Source of the DNA: Alphaproteobacteria bacterium
GTDB taxonomy: Bacteria > Pseudomonadota > Alphaproteobacteria > Rhizobiales > JAJFHC01
Length of the DNA stretch: 36,746 nucleotides
NCBI GenBank assembly: GCA_021775805.1
Contig: JAJFHD010000022.1
Span: forward strand, 1-36,746
Direction of reading: 5' to 3'
The position numbers were made by a program, and so were the translations under genes. Each line of letters opens with the position of its first letter. Position 1 is the stretch's first letter. Shown in pieces: positions 24,646-33,700 of the stretch. The notes under the pieces were generated by a model that saw only the letters and a list, made by a program, of their open reading frames with translations, made no database searches and was not told the origin of the DNA.

Positions 24646-24870
24646 TGCAAACCTCCCACGTTTGTGGTCGACCCCGGCATCCGGACTGGACGGCTCCGGA
24701 ACGACGGGGCGACCTTGTTCTATAAAACACACTATATCCGCTAAATAGAAAGCTGGAAAACTTTCCTCCGTCTCGGGACGAACGCGCTGGACAACAGCAG
24801 GTACAGTCAAAATCAACGTGAATTTATCAATGATTTGTTGACAAATTATTCGCGTATGGGAAATTGGCTC
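24646..24870. promoter_or_regulatory. Divergent promoter region with a 27-base inverted repeat
   Basis: The gap between the TRAP operon and the regulator gene holds AATTTATCAA (24821-24830) and TTGACAAATT (24838-24847), which match as inverted repeats at 9 of 10 positions with a 7-base spacer. This is a plausible dimer operator for the adjacent MarR-type protein. TTGACA within the right arm (24838-24843) could also serve as a -35 element for the regulator gene. An AT-rich stretch at 24718-24752 lies upstream of the TRAP operon. Binding is inferred. Confidence 0.5.
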
Positions 24871-25398
24871 ATGGCAAACACACAGTCTCGAAATACCATT
24901 GGCCCTCTGGTCTCCTCGTCTCATCTGGCCGGCGGCGCCCTGCCGGAACTGTCGGAGTTCGAATTTGGCCTGATCATGGCGTCTCACGCTTTTGAGCGCT
25001 GGATAGTCCGGTGCATGGCGGCGGCCGGCGTTGCCGAACTGTCGGCGCTGGATACGCTCGTGCTTCATGCTGTGAATCACAGAGGCCGGCCAAAAAAGCT
25101 TGCCGACATCTGTCTTGTTCTCAATGTCGAAGACACTTACACGGTGAACTACGCATTGAAAAAACTGGAGAAACGGGGTCTGATCGTCTCCGGACGGCTG
25201 GGCAAGGAAAAGACGGTGGAGATATCGGAAGCCGGTGAAAAGGCGTGCTTGGCCTATCGTGAAATCCGCGAAGCCGTGCTCGAGCGCACCATCAGGGAAC
25301 TGGGGTTCGACGGTGAACAGGTCAGCAAATTGTCGACCATGTTGCGGGCAATTTCCGGTCAGTACGATCAGGCGGCGCGAACCGCTGCCTCCCTTTGA
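24871..25398 (+). CDS. MarR-type winged-helix transcriptional regulator
   Basis: A 175-residue DNA-binding protein. After about 25 variable residues come LSEFEFGLIMASHAFERWIV and LSALDTLVLHAVNHRGRPKK. Then comes the helix-turn-helix LADICLVLNVEDTYTVNYAL, with KKLEKRGLI, and the wing near VSGRLGKEKTVEISEAGEKA. This is a MarR-like winged helix found beside catabolic genes. The start is uncertain: a TTG at 24835 and ATGs at 24856 and 24871 are in frame. The last gives MANTQSRN and keeps the possible operator outside the gene. It is divergent from the TRAP operon and 12 bases ahead of the AllA-like gene, so it probably senses a compound linked to both. Confidence 0.85.
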   Translation: MANTQSRNTIGPLVSSSHLAGGALPELSEFEFGLIMASHAFERWIVRCMAAAGVAELSALDTLVLHAVNHRGRPKKLADICLVLNVEDTYTVNYALKKLEKRGLIVSGRLGKEKTVEISEAGEKACLAYREIREAVLERTIRELGFDGEQVSKLSTMLRAISGQYDQAARTAASL

Positions 25399-25410
25399 GG
25401 ATACGTGACG

Positions 25411-25911
25411 ATGACGGTAAAACTACAGATCGAGCCTCTGTCCAGGACCGAGTTCTCGCCATTCGGGGAAGTCATTGAAACTGAAGGCGCGGAACGCTTC
25501 ACGATCAATCAGGGCACCACCGAACGCTACAACAATCTCAGCAGGGTCGATGTTCTTTCACAAGGCGGCTGGCCCCAGATCAGCATCTTCCGCAGCCAGC
25601 CGAGACCGCAGCCGATCCGGCTTGATCTGATGGAGCGTCATCCCCTGGGCACACAGGCATTCTACCCGTTGCAGGACCGTGCATGGTTGGCGGTCGTCGC
25701 AAAGCCGGATGCAGATCCGTTGGACCCTTCCAGTCTTCGGGCGTTCCGGGCCACCGGACAACAGGGCGTGAGCTATGCCCGCAACGTCTGGCACCACCCG
25801 CTGCTGGTGCTCGAACCAGACAGCGACTTTCTGATCGTCGACCGCGGCGGTCCGGGCAACAATCTGGAAGAACGTGAATTCACGCGGACCATTGTTCTGG
25901 CAACCGGCTAG
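25411..25911 (+). CDS. allA: Ureidoglycolate lyase (AllA family)
   Basis: A 166-residue cupin-fold enzyme of the ureidoglycolate lyase family, which splits ureidoglycolate into glyoxylate and urea at the end of purine (allantoin) breakdown. Family segments are FSPFGEVIETEGAERFTINQ, GTTERYNNLSRVD, ISIFRSQPRP, LMERHPLGTQAFYPL, then YARNVWHHPLLVL and DFLIVDRGGPGNN. The start may be the ATG at 25411 or a GTG at 25405; GAGG at 25397-25400 suits either. It follows the MarR-type gene closely and is probably co-transcribed. No other allantoin-pathway gene is present, so the protein may have a related role on another substrate carried by the TRAP system. Confidence 0.83.
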   Translation: MTVKLQIEPLSRTEFSPFGEVIETEGAERFTINQGTTERYNNLSRVDVLSQGGWPQISIFRSQPRPQPIRLDLMERHPLGTQAFYPLQDRAWLAVVAKPDADPLDPSSLRAFRATGQQGVSYARNVWHHPLLVLEPDSDFLIVDRGGPGNNLEEREFTRTIVLATG

Positions 25912-25980
25912 AACAAGCCGCGATTTATGGAACCTGTATCTGTTTCGTCTTTATCCCGGAACTGACGTTCTTCCCGAATC

Positions 25981-26063
25981 TGTCGCCCCCGTGCGTCGAC
26001 ACGAGGACCTCCTGCATCGCGAGTCAGGAGATGTTCGTGTCAAGCACGAACACGACGGATTTC
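25981..26063 (+). repeat. Convergent-junction repeat, copy B
   Basis: Lies between the tails of the AllA-like and acyl-CoA dehydrogenase genes. It begins TGTCGCCCCCGTGCGT (14 of 16 as in copy A), then has a 33-base middle with 23 of 33 bases as in copy A. The hairpin TGTTCGTG / CACGAACA (26032-26039 and 26045-26052) is perfect, with loop TCAAG, followed by CGACGGATTT. Compared with copy A, two stem pairs are changed on both sides. Confidence 0.8.
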
Positions 26064-26142
26064 AGGGAAATACCGTGCCAAAAAATTGATGAGTTCGATC
26101 AGATCCGAAGTGATTTGGCGCAGTCTACGCAGCTCAGTTTCA

Positions 26143-27372
26143 TTACGTGTTCTTGTTTGTGTATTGCCGAAGTTCGGCGCGTGCCACCTGGCGGCGGTGG
26201 ACGGCGTCGGGGCCGTCGGCAAGCCTCAGGGTGCGCAGGCCCGCATACATTCGTGCCAGCGGCACGTCCTGGCTGACCCCCATGGCGCCGTGAAGCTGGA
26301 TCGCCTCGTCGGTGATTTTCAGCGCAATGCGCGGCGCCACCACTTTGATCTGCGAAATCCAGGGAGCCGCTTCCCGCCGGCTGGTGGTATCCATCATGTA
26401 GGCAGCCTTCAGGCACAGGAGCCTGGCCATTTCGATTTCCATCCGGCTTTCCGCGATGACGTCGTAATTGGCGCCAAGTTCGGCAAGCGGCTTGCCGAAG
26501 GCTTCGCGGGCGAGCGAGCGCCGGCACATCAGCTCAAGCGCGCGCTCCGCCTGGCCGATTGCCCGCATGCAGTGGTGGATGCGGCCCGGACCGAGCCGTC
26601 CCTGGGCAATTTCAAAGCCGCGGCCTTCGCCGAGGATCAGGTTCTCTGCCGGCACGCGCACGTCGGTGAACCGGATATGCATGTGTCCGTGGGGGGCGTC
26701 GTCATTGCCGAACACCTCCATGGCGCGAAGTACCTCGACCCCGGGCGTGTCCGCTGGCACCAGGATCTGGCTGTGGCGGCTGTGTTTGTCCGCATCCGGG
26801 TTGGTCAGGCACATGACGATGTAGATCGCGCAGCGGGGATCGCCGGCACCCGACGCCCACCATTTCTCGCCGTTGAGCACATAGTCACTGCCGTCGCGGC
26901 GGGCCTGAAGCGAAATGTTCGTGGCATCGGAGGACGCCACGTCCGGTTCCGTCATCAGGTAGGCCGAACGGGTCCGGCCCTCGAGCAGGTCGCCCAGCCA
27001 TCGATCCTTGTGGGCCTGGCTTCCGAACCGTTCCAGGACCTCCATGTTGCCGGTATCGGGCGCTGAGCAGTTGAAGACTTCCGCCGCAATGCTCGAACGC
27101 CCCATTTCCTCTGCCAGATAGGCGTACTCAACGGTCGTCAGGCCGAACCCGCGCTCGGAATCCGTCAGCCAGAAGTTCCACAAACCGTTTTCGCGTGCCT
27201 TCGTCTTGAGACCCTCCATGATCTCTGTCTGGCGGGCATTGGGGGCGAACCGTGAGGCGCCGCTTCCAAGGGCCGCTTCGTACTCGCCCTCCAGGGGAAT
27301 GATCTCGTCGCGAACCATCGCGCGCACTTGCTCAAGAAGAGGTTTCAGGCGTTCCGACTGTCCCAGATCCAT
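26143..27372 (-). CDS. Acyl-CoA dehydrogenase, ACAD10/11-like
   Basis: FAD flavoenzyme of 409 residues that introduces a double bond into an acyl-CoA. Visible family parts are YLMTEPDVASSDATNI (FAD and substrate contacts), NGEKWWASGAGDP and the C-terminal QLHGAMGVSQDVPLARMYAG, then LRLADGPDAVH. The last segment is characteristic of ACAD10/11 proteins. Relatives act on 4-hydroxyacyl-CoAs after phosphorylation by a separate kinase domain; no such kinase is in the window. The start is the ATG at 27372 (MDLGQSERLKP). It lies 36 bases after the L-threonate-dehydrogenase-like gene on the same strand, so the two may be one unit. Confidence 0.9.
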   Translation of the reverse strand: MDLGQSERLKPLLEQVRAMVRDEIIPLEGEYEAALGSGASRFAPNARQTEIMEGLKTKARENGLWNFWLTDSERGFGLTTVEYAYLAEEMGRSSIAAEVFNCSAPDTGNMEVLERFGSQAHKDRWLGDLLEGRTRSAYLMTEPDVASSDATNISLQARRDGSDYVLNGEKWWASGAGDPRCAIYIVMCLTNPDADKHSRHSQILVPADTPGVEVLRAMEVFGNDDAPHGHMHIRFTDVRVPAENLILGEGRGFEIAQGRLGPGRIHHCMRAIGQAERALELMCRRSLAREAFGKPLAELGANYDVIAESRMEIEMARLLCLKAAYMMDTTSRREAAPWISQIKVVAPRIALKITDEAIQLHGAMGVSQDVPLARMYAGLRTLRLADGPDAVHRRQVARAELRQYTNKNT

Positions 27373-27408
27373 GGAGCGACATCCTTTCGATTTGCTTTGG
27401 CGTGATCC

Positions 27409-28320
27409 TTACGGCTCGCCCGGCAACGACAACCCGGCATTGCGGGCATAGACCTTGGCGACGGCCGAATCGTCTTCACGGCCAAGCCCCATCCCCTTTG
27501 CCGCCAGAAACTGCTGTAGCGCTGCGGCGGTGAGGGGGGCGGAAAACGCCGATCCGTGGGCCACATCCGCGACAATCCCTAAGTCTTTTACAAAGATGTC
27601 GACGGCGGAATGCGGCGTATAGTCCCCATCGACGATGTGAGGCACGCGATTCTCGAACATCCAGCTTGTGCCCGCACACTGGGAAATGACGTCGAGCGTG
27701 GTCTCCGGTGCGATCCCCTGGCTCAGGGCGAATGTTACCGCCTCGGCCGCGGCGGCGATATGGACGCCGGCCAGCAACTGATTGACCACTTTCATGGCCG
27801 AGCCCGGACCGATGTCGTCGCCAAGGCGAAAGACTTTCTCGGCGACGGCGTCGACCGCCGGCCGGATGCGATCGAACGCGGCGGGCGGGCCGGAGCCAAG
27901 GATGGTCAGGGCGCCGGCTGCCGCTTTCACCGACCCGCCCGAAATCGGAGTGTCGAGGTAGTCGACGTCCAGAGCGGCGAGCCTTCCGGCCATATCTTTT
28001 GCGAATTCGGGCGCGACGGTCGCACACGACATGAAGACGGCGCCGGTTTTCATGACAGAAGCGATGCCCTCATCACCGAACAGCACGTCTTCAGTCTGGC
28101 GGGCATTGACGACCACGCAAATCACCAGGTCGGCCTGCTTCACGGCCTCCAGGCGCGTGCCTTGTTGTCCGCCTTCGCTGTGGAACCGGTCTTCCTGTTC
28201 GCGCGAAACATCGAAACCCCAGACCGGAAAACCTGCAGTGAGCAGGGAAGAGGCCATGCCGTAGCCCATGGAGCCAAGGCCGAACACAGCCACGCGGAGG
28301 TTCTGGTGTGAATTGTTCAA
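27409..28320 (-). CDS. NAD(P)-dependent hydroxyacid dehydrogenase, L-threonate dehydrogenase (LtnD)-like
   Basis: Beta-hydroxyacid dehydrogenase of about 303 residues. The Rossmann motif VAVFGLGSMGYGMA is at the start. DTPISGGSVKAAAGALTILG is the substrate-binding block. The catalytic lysine is in SAMKVVNQLLAGVHIAAAAE, a segment that closely resembles L-threonate 2-dehydrogenase (LtnD). The N-terminus is not certain: a TTG at 28320 has GGGGAA at good spacing and gives a start just before the first strand, while the ATG at 28356 adds 12 residues. The frame is open further to 28563 but that overlaps the cyclase gene. The pathway partners of LtnD (a kinase and an aldolase) are absent here. Confidence 0.85.
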   Translation of the reverse strand: MNNSHQNLRVAVFGLGSMGYGMASSLLTAGFPVWGFDVSREQEDRFHSEGGQQGTRLEAVKQADLVICVVVNARQTEDVLFGDEGIASVMKTGAVFMSCATVAPEFAKDMAGRLAALDVDYLDTPISGGSVKAAAGALTILGSGPPAAFDRIRPAVDAVAEKVFRLGDDIGPGSAMKVVNQLLAGVHIAAAAEAVTFALSQGIAPETTLDVISQCAGTSWMFENRVPHIVDGDYTPHSAVDIFVKDLGIVADVAHGSAFSAPLTAAALQQFLAAKGMGLGREDDSAVAKVYARNAGLSLPGEP

Positions 28321-28374
28321 CGGAATTCCCCTGAAATGAAAACGCACCTGTTTCATAACAAGCGGCCGCGGCGA

Positions 28375-28397
28375 CCGACAGTGGATTCTTCTGTCAG
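28375..28397 (-). terminator. Weak hairpin between the cyclase and dehydrogenase genes
   Basis: GACAG (28377-28381) and CTGTC (28391-28395) pair exactly, with one more G-U and one C-G pair outside when read as minus-strand RNA. The loop is 9 bases. It lies just after the cyclase stop in the direction of transcription. No T run follows, so a terminator role is only possible. The rest of the 106-base gap shows nothing else. Confidence 0.3.
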
Positions 28398-28426
28398 TTT
28401 TGTAAGATGGCAACGGAAACTGAAGC

Positions 28427-30661
28427 CTATTTTGTGTCCATCGTCCACACCCCATCCCAGTCGGCCGGAGGCGGCGTTTCACGGAAAAGGGCAAGACGTT
28501 CCTTGTAGAGGTCATGAAGACCCTTGAAGCCAACACTTTCGGCATTGGGCTCAAGCAGGGCAAGATTGGCTTCGACGCCGTCCCAATCCTGGTTCAGGTA
28601 GCACGCCAGCATCTTCTCGTGGGTTTCGGCATATTCCCTGATCTCCGGTTTTTCACCGTCTTCCAGGCTGCCCATGGTCGCGAAGATCTTCTCTGGATCT
28701 TCCTTGCCTTTGACCCGGATGGTGTCGAGTTCGAGCAGCTTGAACTTGTGCTTGATGAGCGCGGCCGTGGCCGATCCTACCATGAGGTTGACGCCGTAGG
28801 TCTTCGTCTGGCCCTCGAGCCGCGAGGCCAGGTTGACGCAATCGCCGAGGACCGAGTAATCGAACCGTGTCTCCGACCCCATGTTGCCGACGACGCATTC
28901 GCCGGTATTGATGCCGACACCCACATTGAGCGGCACGTATTTTTGCCCGGACTCCTCGGCTTCACGCCGGCGCTCGACATTGACGGTCTCCAGGCGCTCG
29001 AGCATCTCCAGCCCGGAAACCGTAGCATTGACCGCGTGGTCCGGATCGTTGATCGGCGCGTTCCAGAACGCCATGATGCAGTCGCCCATGTATTTGTCGA
29101 TCGTGCCCTTGCGTTCCATGATCGCATCCGACAGCGGTGTCAGGAAACGGTTCATCAGCCTGGTCAGACCTTGCGGATCTGTCTTGTAAAGTTCCGAAAT
29201 CGACGTGAAGCCGCGCACGTCGCTGAACAGGATCGTCATGTCCTTGGTTTCACCGCCGAGAACCAGTTTGTCGGGGTCTTCCGCCAGTTGCTCGACGAGA
29301 TCAGGCGAGATGTATTGACCGAAGGCACTGCGCACCTGTTTGCGCTGGGCCTCCTCACGGAAATAATTCATGAAGGTGAGCACAAGGAAAATTGCGAAGC
29401 TTGAAACCAGCGGATAGGCGACATCCACGAGCATGCTGTTTTTCGCGAACTGGTACCAGGAAAGTCCCATAAGTGTCGCCGCGATCAAACTGCCGAGTCC
29501 GAGAACCGGCAATGGTCCCAGGGCAGGCGCCAGCAGGATGATCGAAATGCCCATAAAGAAAGCAACAGCGATCTCGGCGCCCAGAAGCCAGCCGGGCCGA
29601 CGCAGATAGGATTTGGTCAGGATGTTTTCCAGAACCTGAGCGTGAACTTCGACACCGGGCATCGCGGGGCTGACAGGCGTTGCCTTGAGATCGTGAAGGC
29701 CAACCGCCGACGTGCCGACCAGCACCAGTTTGCCGGCGAGCCCCGGTACCGGCATCGGGCCGGTGAGGATGTCCTTGACCGAGATAAACCTCTTGGCGTC
29801 GTGTTTATTGAAATAGATCAGGAGCTGGCCGCGCGAATCGGTCGGGATTTCTACGTTTGCCACCACAATACTCGAGATGCCCCTCTGATCCGATTTGAGC
29901 AGAATCGCATCCTTGCCTGTGGCGACCCGCAAGAGTTCGGTGGTGATGGCTGGCAGAACGCGGTTCTGCGCCACAATGGCGATCGGCACCCGCCGCACAA
30001 TGCCGTCGTAGTCCGGTTGCACGGAAAATACGCCATGCCCTTTGGCGGTCGATTCAAGTTCGGGCACATTGACCAGCAAACCGGGGTATTTGAGGAGATA
30101 GTGTTTGGGCTCCACTGCATCCTTGTGCAGTTTTTTCATGGCGAGGCTTGATTGGGGCTTGAGCTTTTCCGTGGCCTCGAGAACCCGGTGAAAACCGGAC
30201 TGGCCGACGACCACAAGCGATTTCCTCATCGCAAGAGACAGGATCAAATCGTTGCTGGGTGCCTGGCGCAATCGGGTGCGGGTCTCCTCGTCGATGCTCT
30301 TGAGCGTATCGGCCACCAGATTGGGCGACAGCCGGTCAGGCTCGGCAAACACAATATCGAAGGCAATTGCGACCCCGCCCGATTGCGTGATCCGTGTCAC
30401 CAGATCGGCAATCATTGTTCTGGGCCACGGCCATTGGCCGAGTGATTTCAGGCTCTCATCGTCGATATCGGCAATCACGACCGGTTGAGGTGGAGACACT
30501 CTCGGCTTGAAGATCTGGTAGAAGTCGAACACTTTCAGCCTGAACGCCTCGAGCGGTGGCGGATCCCAGTAGCGGAAGCCGATAAAGCCGAGTAGGAGAA
30601 CGAAGCCGAGCAGACGCGACAGGCCCGCACCTCTAGTAAGTTTCCCCAGCATCCCCTGCAC
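28427..30661 (-). CDS. Adenylate cyclase with CHASE2 sensor domain
   Basis: Membrane-bound class III cyclase making cAMP in response to an extracytoplasmic signal. A first membrane segment (about residues 14-31) leads into a CHASE2 domain (about 40-355, with VVIADIDDESLKSLGQWPWPR and the late LVLVGTSAVGLHDL). Three more membrane segments follow (about 357-378, 384-402, 413-433). The cyclase domain runs from about 470 to 665: metal-binding D481 in LFSDVRGF and D527 in KYMGDCIMAF, adenine-type K523, and DYSVLGDCVNLASRLEG with N610 and R614. A GTG at 30661 has AGAAGAG upstream; the ATG at 30652 is the alternative. It has 744 residues and lies 43 bases after the RTX gene on the same strand. Confidence 0.93.
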   Translation of the reverse strand: MQGMLGKLTRGAGLSRLLGFVLLLGFIGFRYWDPPPLEAFRLKVFDFYQIFKPRVSPPQPVVIADIDDESLKSLGQWPWPRTMIADLVTRITQSGGVAIAFDIVFAEPDRLSPNLVADTLKSIDEETRTRLRQAPSNDLILSLAMRKSLVVVGQSGFHRVLEATEKLKPQSSLAMKKLHKDAVEPKHYLLKYPGLLVNVPELESTAKGHGVFSVQPDYDGIVRRVPIAIVAQNRVLPAITTELLRVATGKDAILLKSDQRGISSIVVANVEIPTDSRGQLLIYFNKHDAKRFISVKDILTGPMPVPGLAGKLVLVGTSAVGLHDLKATPVSPAMPGVEVHAQVLENILTKSYLRRPGWLLGAEIAVAFFMGISIILLAPALGPLPVLGLGSLIAATLMGLSWYQFAKNSMLVDVAYPLVSSFAIFLVLTFMNYFREEAQRKQVRSAFGQYISPDLVEQLAEDPDKLVLGGETKDMTILFSDVRGFTSISELYKTDPQGLTRLMNRFLTPLSDAIMERKGTIDKYMGDCIMAFWNAPINDPDHAVNATVSGLEMLERLETVNVERRREAEESGQKYVPLNVGVGINTGECVVGNMGSETRFDYSVLGDCVNLASRLEGQTKTYGVNLMVGSATAALIKHKFKLLELDTIRVKGKEDPEKIFATMGSLEDGEKPEIREYAETHEKMLACYLNQDWDGVEANLALLEPNAESVGFKGLHDLYKERLALFRETPPPADWDGVWTMDTK

Positions 30662-30704
30662 TCAACTCTTCTTGTTCGACCCGTTTGTTACCGAATTCGT
30701 CAAC

Positions 30705-33700
30705 TCAGGTAATGACTACCGAATCGGTGTTGTCGGCTTCGTCGAAAATAAACGTCACGGAACCCGTCGAGATGCCGGACAGTGTCGCCACATGCACCGG
30801 TGCGGCAAATGTCCCGCTGCCGTCGCTGTCCACGCGGATTTCCGTGTCGCCGCCATTGACCGTCGCCTGGACAAAGGTATCCTTCAAGGGCGACGTGAAA
30901 TTCGCATCCAGGAACGAGATCAGGTCGATCGTGTCGTTCGCCAGATCGAAGTCGGTGATCGTGTCGATGCCGGTTTCGCCCTGGTTGAAGATGAATACGT
31001 CTTCAAGGGAATCCACACCGCCGGTGAGGGTGTCGGAACCGTCGCCGCCGGCCAGTTCGTTTTCGTTGGCATCGCCGACCAGGACGTCATTACCGGACCC
31101 GCCAATAATCTGTTGGATAGTGCCGATTGCGAGTGAGTCCGTTCCGATGTCCGAACCGGTAATATCCGTGGCGACCCCGGTCACGAGATTGGCAATAACG
31201 CCGCCTGTGGAGTCTTCATAGCTGGCGGTGTTGGAAGTGCCGGTGCCGCCGTCGAGGGTGTCGTTGCCGGCCCCGCCTCTCAGAGTGTTCTCGCTCGCGT
31301 TCCCTGTAAGAACGTCATTGCCGCTGCCGCCGATCACGTTTTCGATCGTACCCAGGACGAGTGTATCGAAGCCGACTTCCGCACCGGCGCCCTCGCCAGA
31401 AGATAGGTCCACGCTGACCCCGGCAGTGGTGCTGGAATAGTCGATCGTGTCGCCGTCGATGCCATCGGCACCACCGTCATAGGTGTCGTCGCCGAGCCCG
31501 GTGCCGGCCACGATGGTATCGTCGCCGCCGCCGCCATTGACGATGTCATCGCCGTCGCCTGCCGTCAGGATGTTGTCGTTGTCGTCGCCGGTCAGGATAT
31601 CGTCGAACTGGGTGCCGATCACGTTCTCGATGTTCGTCAGCCGGTCGATCTGGTCGTAACCGTCGATGGCAAACCCGTTGGCAAGATCGACCCGCACGCC
31701 CTGGTCGGCGACAAAGGCGTTATCCGCTGAAAGGTCGAAATCCGTGCTGTAGTTGACAGTGTCGGAACCCTGCTTGCCGTCGATCACGTCACTGCCGGCT
31801 AGCGGACGGAAGACGTTGTCCAGATCGTCGCCGTTCAGGATGTCGTCGAGGAAACTGCCGCGCACGTTTTCGATGTTGATGTAAAAATCGGTATCGCCGA
31901 AGGTGTCCGTGCCAGTCGCGGCATGCAGGTCGACCACGGCACCTTGCGTGCCGCCGGTGAAAGCGTAATCGAGCTCGTCGGTACCCGCTCCGCCGTCGAT
32001 AAAGTCGTCGTCCGCCATCGGACGGAACTGATTGTCATTGGCGTCACCGATGAGATCGTCGTCGAAGGCCGAACCTTGAACGGACTCGATACTGGTCAGA
32101 GTGTCGGTTCCGCCGAAGCCATTGCTGGCCGTGCCTGCGGAAAGATCGACGTCGACAGGGCCCTGGGCGTTGATATACCGAACACGGTCGAAACCCGACC
32201 CGCCGTCAATCGTGTTGTTGCCCCCGAGGCCTTCGAATAGCTCAAACTCATCGTTGGCGACGTTACCGCCGGTCAGGATGTCATTGCCGGATGTGCCGAT
32301 GACGACCTCGATGCCGGAAAGCGTATCCAGATTGCCGAATGTATCGATTCCCGTTCCTGCAGAAAGGTCCACGTCGACGGCGTTAAGACCGGTTTCCTGG
32401 CTGTAGTCGACGATATCGAAAAACGACCGGACGCCCAGCACGGGATCGAGATCCCCGCCACCCGTCAGGGTGTCGGCGCCACTGCCGCCGACCAGCGTGT
32501 CACTGCCTTCGCCGCCATCGAGCACATTGTCGCCAATGCCGCCGACCAGGGTGTCGTTGAACCTTGTGCCCGTGACGTTCTCGATGTTCGAGAGCGTGTC
32601 GGTATCGCCGAAGCCGTCAATGCCGGTATTGGCCGCGATGCCCAGAGCGGTCGCACCGCTCAGATTGACGCTGACGCCATTGATGCCGAACAAGCCGGTA
32701 CCGGAATCAGCTGACAGACCGAAATCCGCACTGTAATCGACCGTGTCGCCACCTGCAGCATTGGCGCCCCCGTCGATCGTGTCGTCACCGGCCAAACCCC
32801 TGAAGCGGTTGTCGTTGCCATCGCCGGTCAGGATGTCATCGCCGAATGTGCCGCGGATCCGTTCGATGCCCGTGATCGTATCGGTGAAGCTTTCGTCGGT
32901 GGCGTTGAGGTCGCCGTCGAGGTCGGTAAAGGTCGCAGAATTCGTGCCCAGATTGACCGTTACTCCGTCGAAGCGCAGACCAGAGAACGAATAGTCAACT
33001 TCGTCCGTAGTCGCCGTGCCACCGACGATCGTGTCGTCACCCTTCATGGCGCGGAACTGGGTGCTGGTCGTCGAATTGCCGATCAGGTGATCTGCGAAAT
33101 TGGTGCCCTGGATCGACTCGAAGCTCGTCAGAGTGTCGATACTGCCGACACCGCCGCCAAAACCGTCTTGCGCCGTACCCGCGGCGGTGGAGACGGCAGT
33201 CAGCAGGCTGACGACGGCGGCATTGGAGAGATTGACCGTCACCCCGGTCGTATTGGTCGCACCTTCGAAATATCGAATGCGATCAAAGCCCGATCCGCCG
33301 TTGACGATATCCGCGCCACCGAGGGGGCGGAACAGTTCAAAATCGTCGTTTGCCGTGTTGCCGCCGGTGAGGGTATCGCCCGCTGAAGAGCCACGCACCA
33401 CTTCGATGCCACTCAGTGTCTGGGTTGCTCCACCGGTAACAACACCGGTCGAAAGGTTGACGTTAACAGCACTTCCCGCATTCCGATAATCGACAAAGTC
33501 GAAATTGGCCCGCGCCTCGATGCCGGTCAGCTTGAAGATTTCAAAGTCAAAATCGTTGCCGCCGCTGATGACATCCGCGCCAGCGCCGTTGCCGACTCCA
33601 AAGCTGAAGAAGTCGGATCCGTCGCCGCCGACAAACTCGTTGGCATTGGCGTCGCCAAAAAACTCGTCGTTGAACCGGGTACCGATAACCTCGTCGATGT

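Noticed and set aside
23665..25080. Open frame extending the binding-protein gene about 145 codons upstream
   Set aside because: The added part lies opposite the MarR-type regulator gene and the promoter region; the ATG at 24645 has a strong ribosome site and starts a proper signal peptide.
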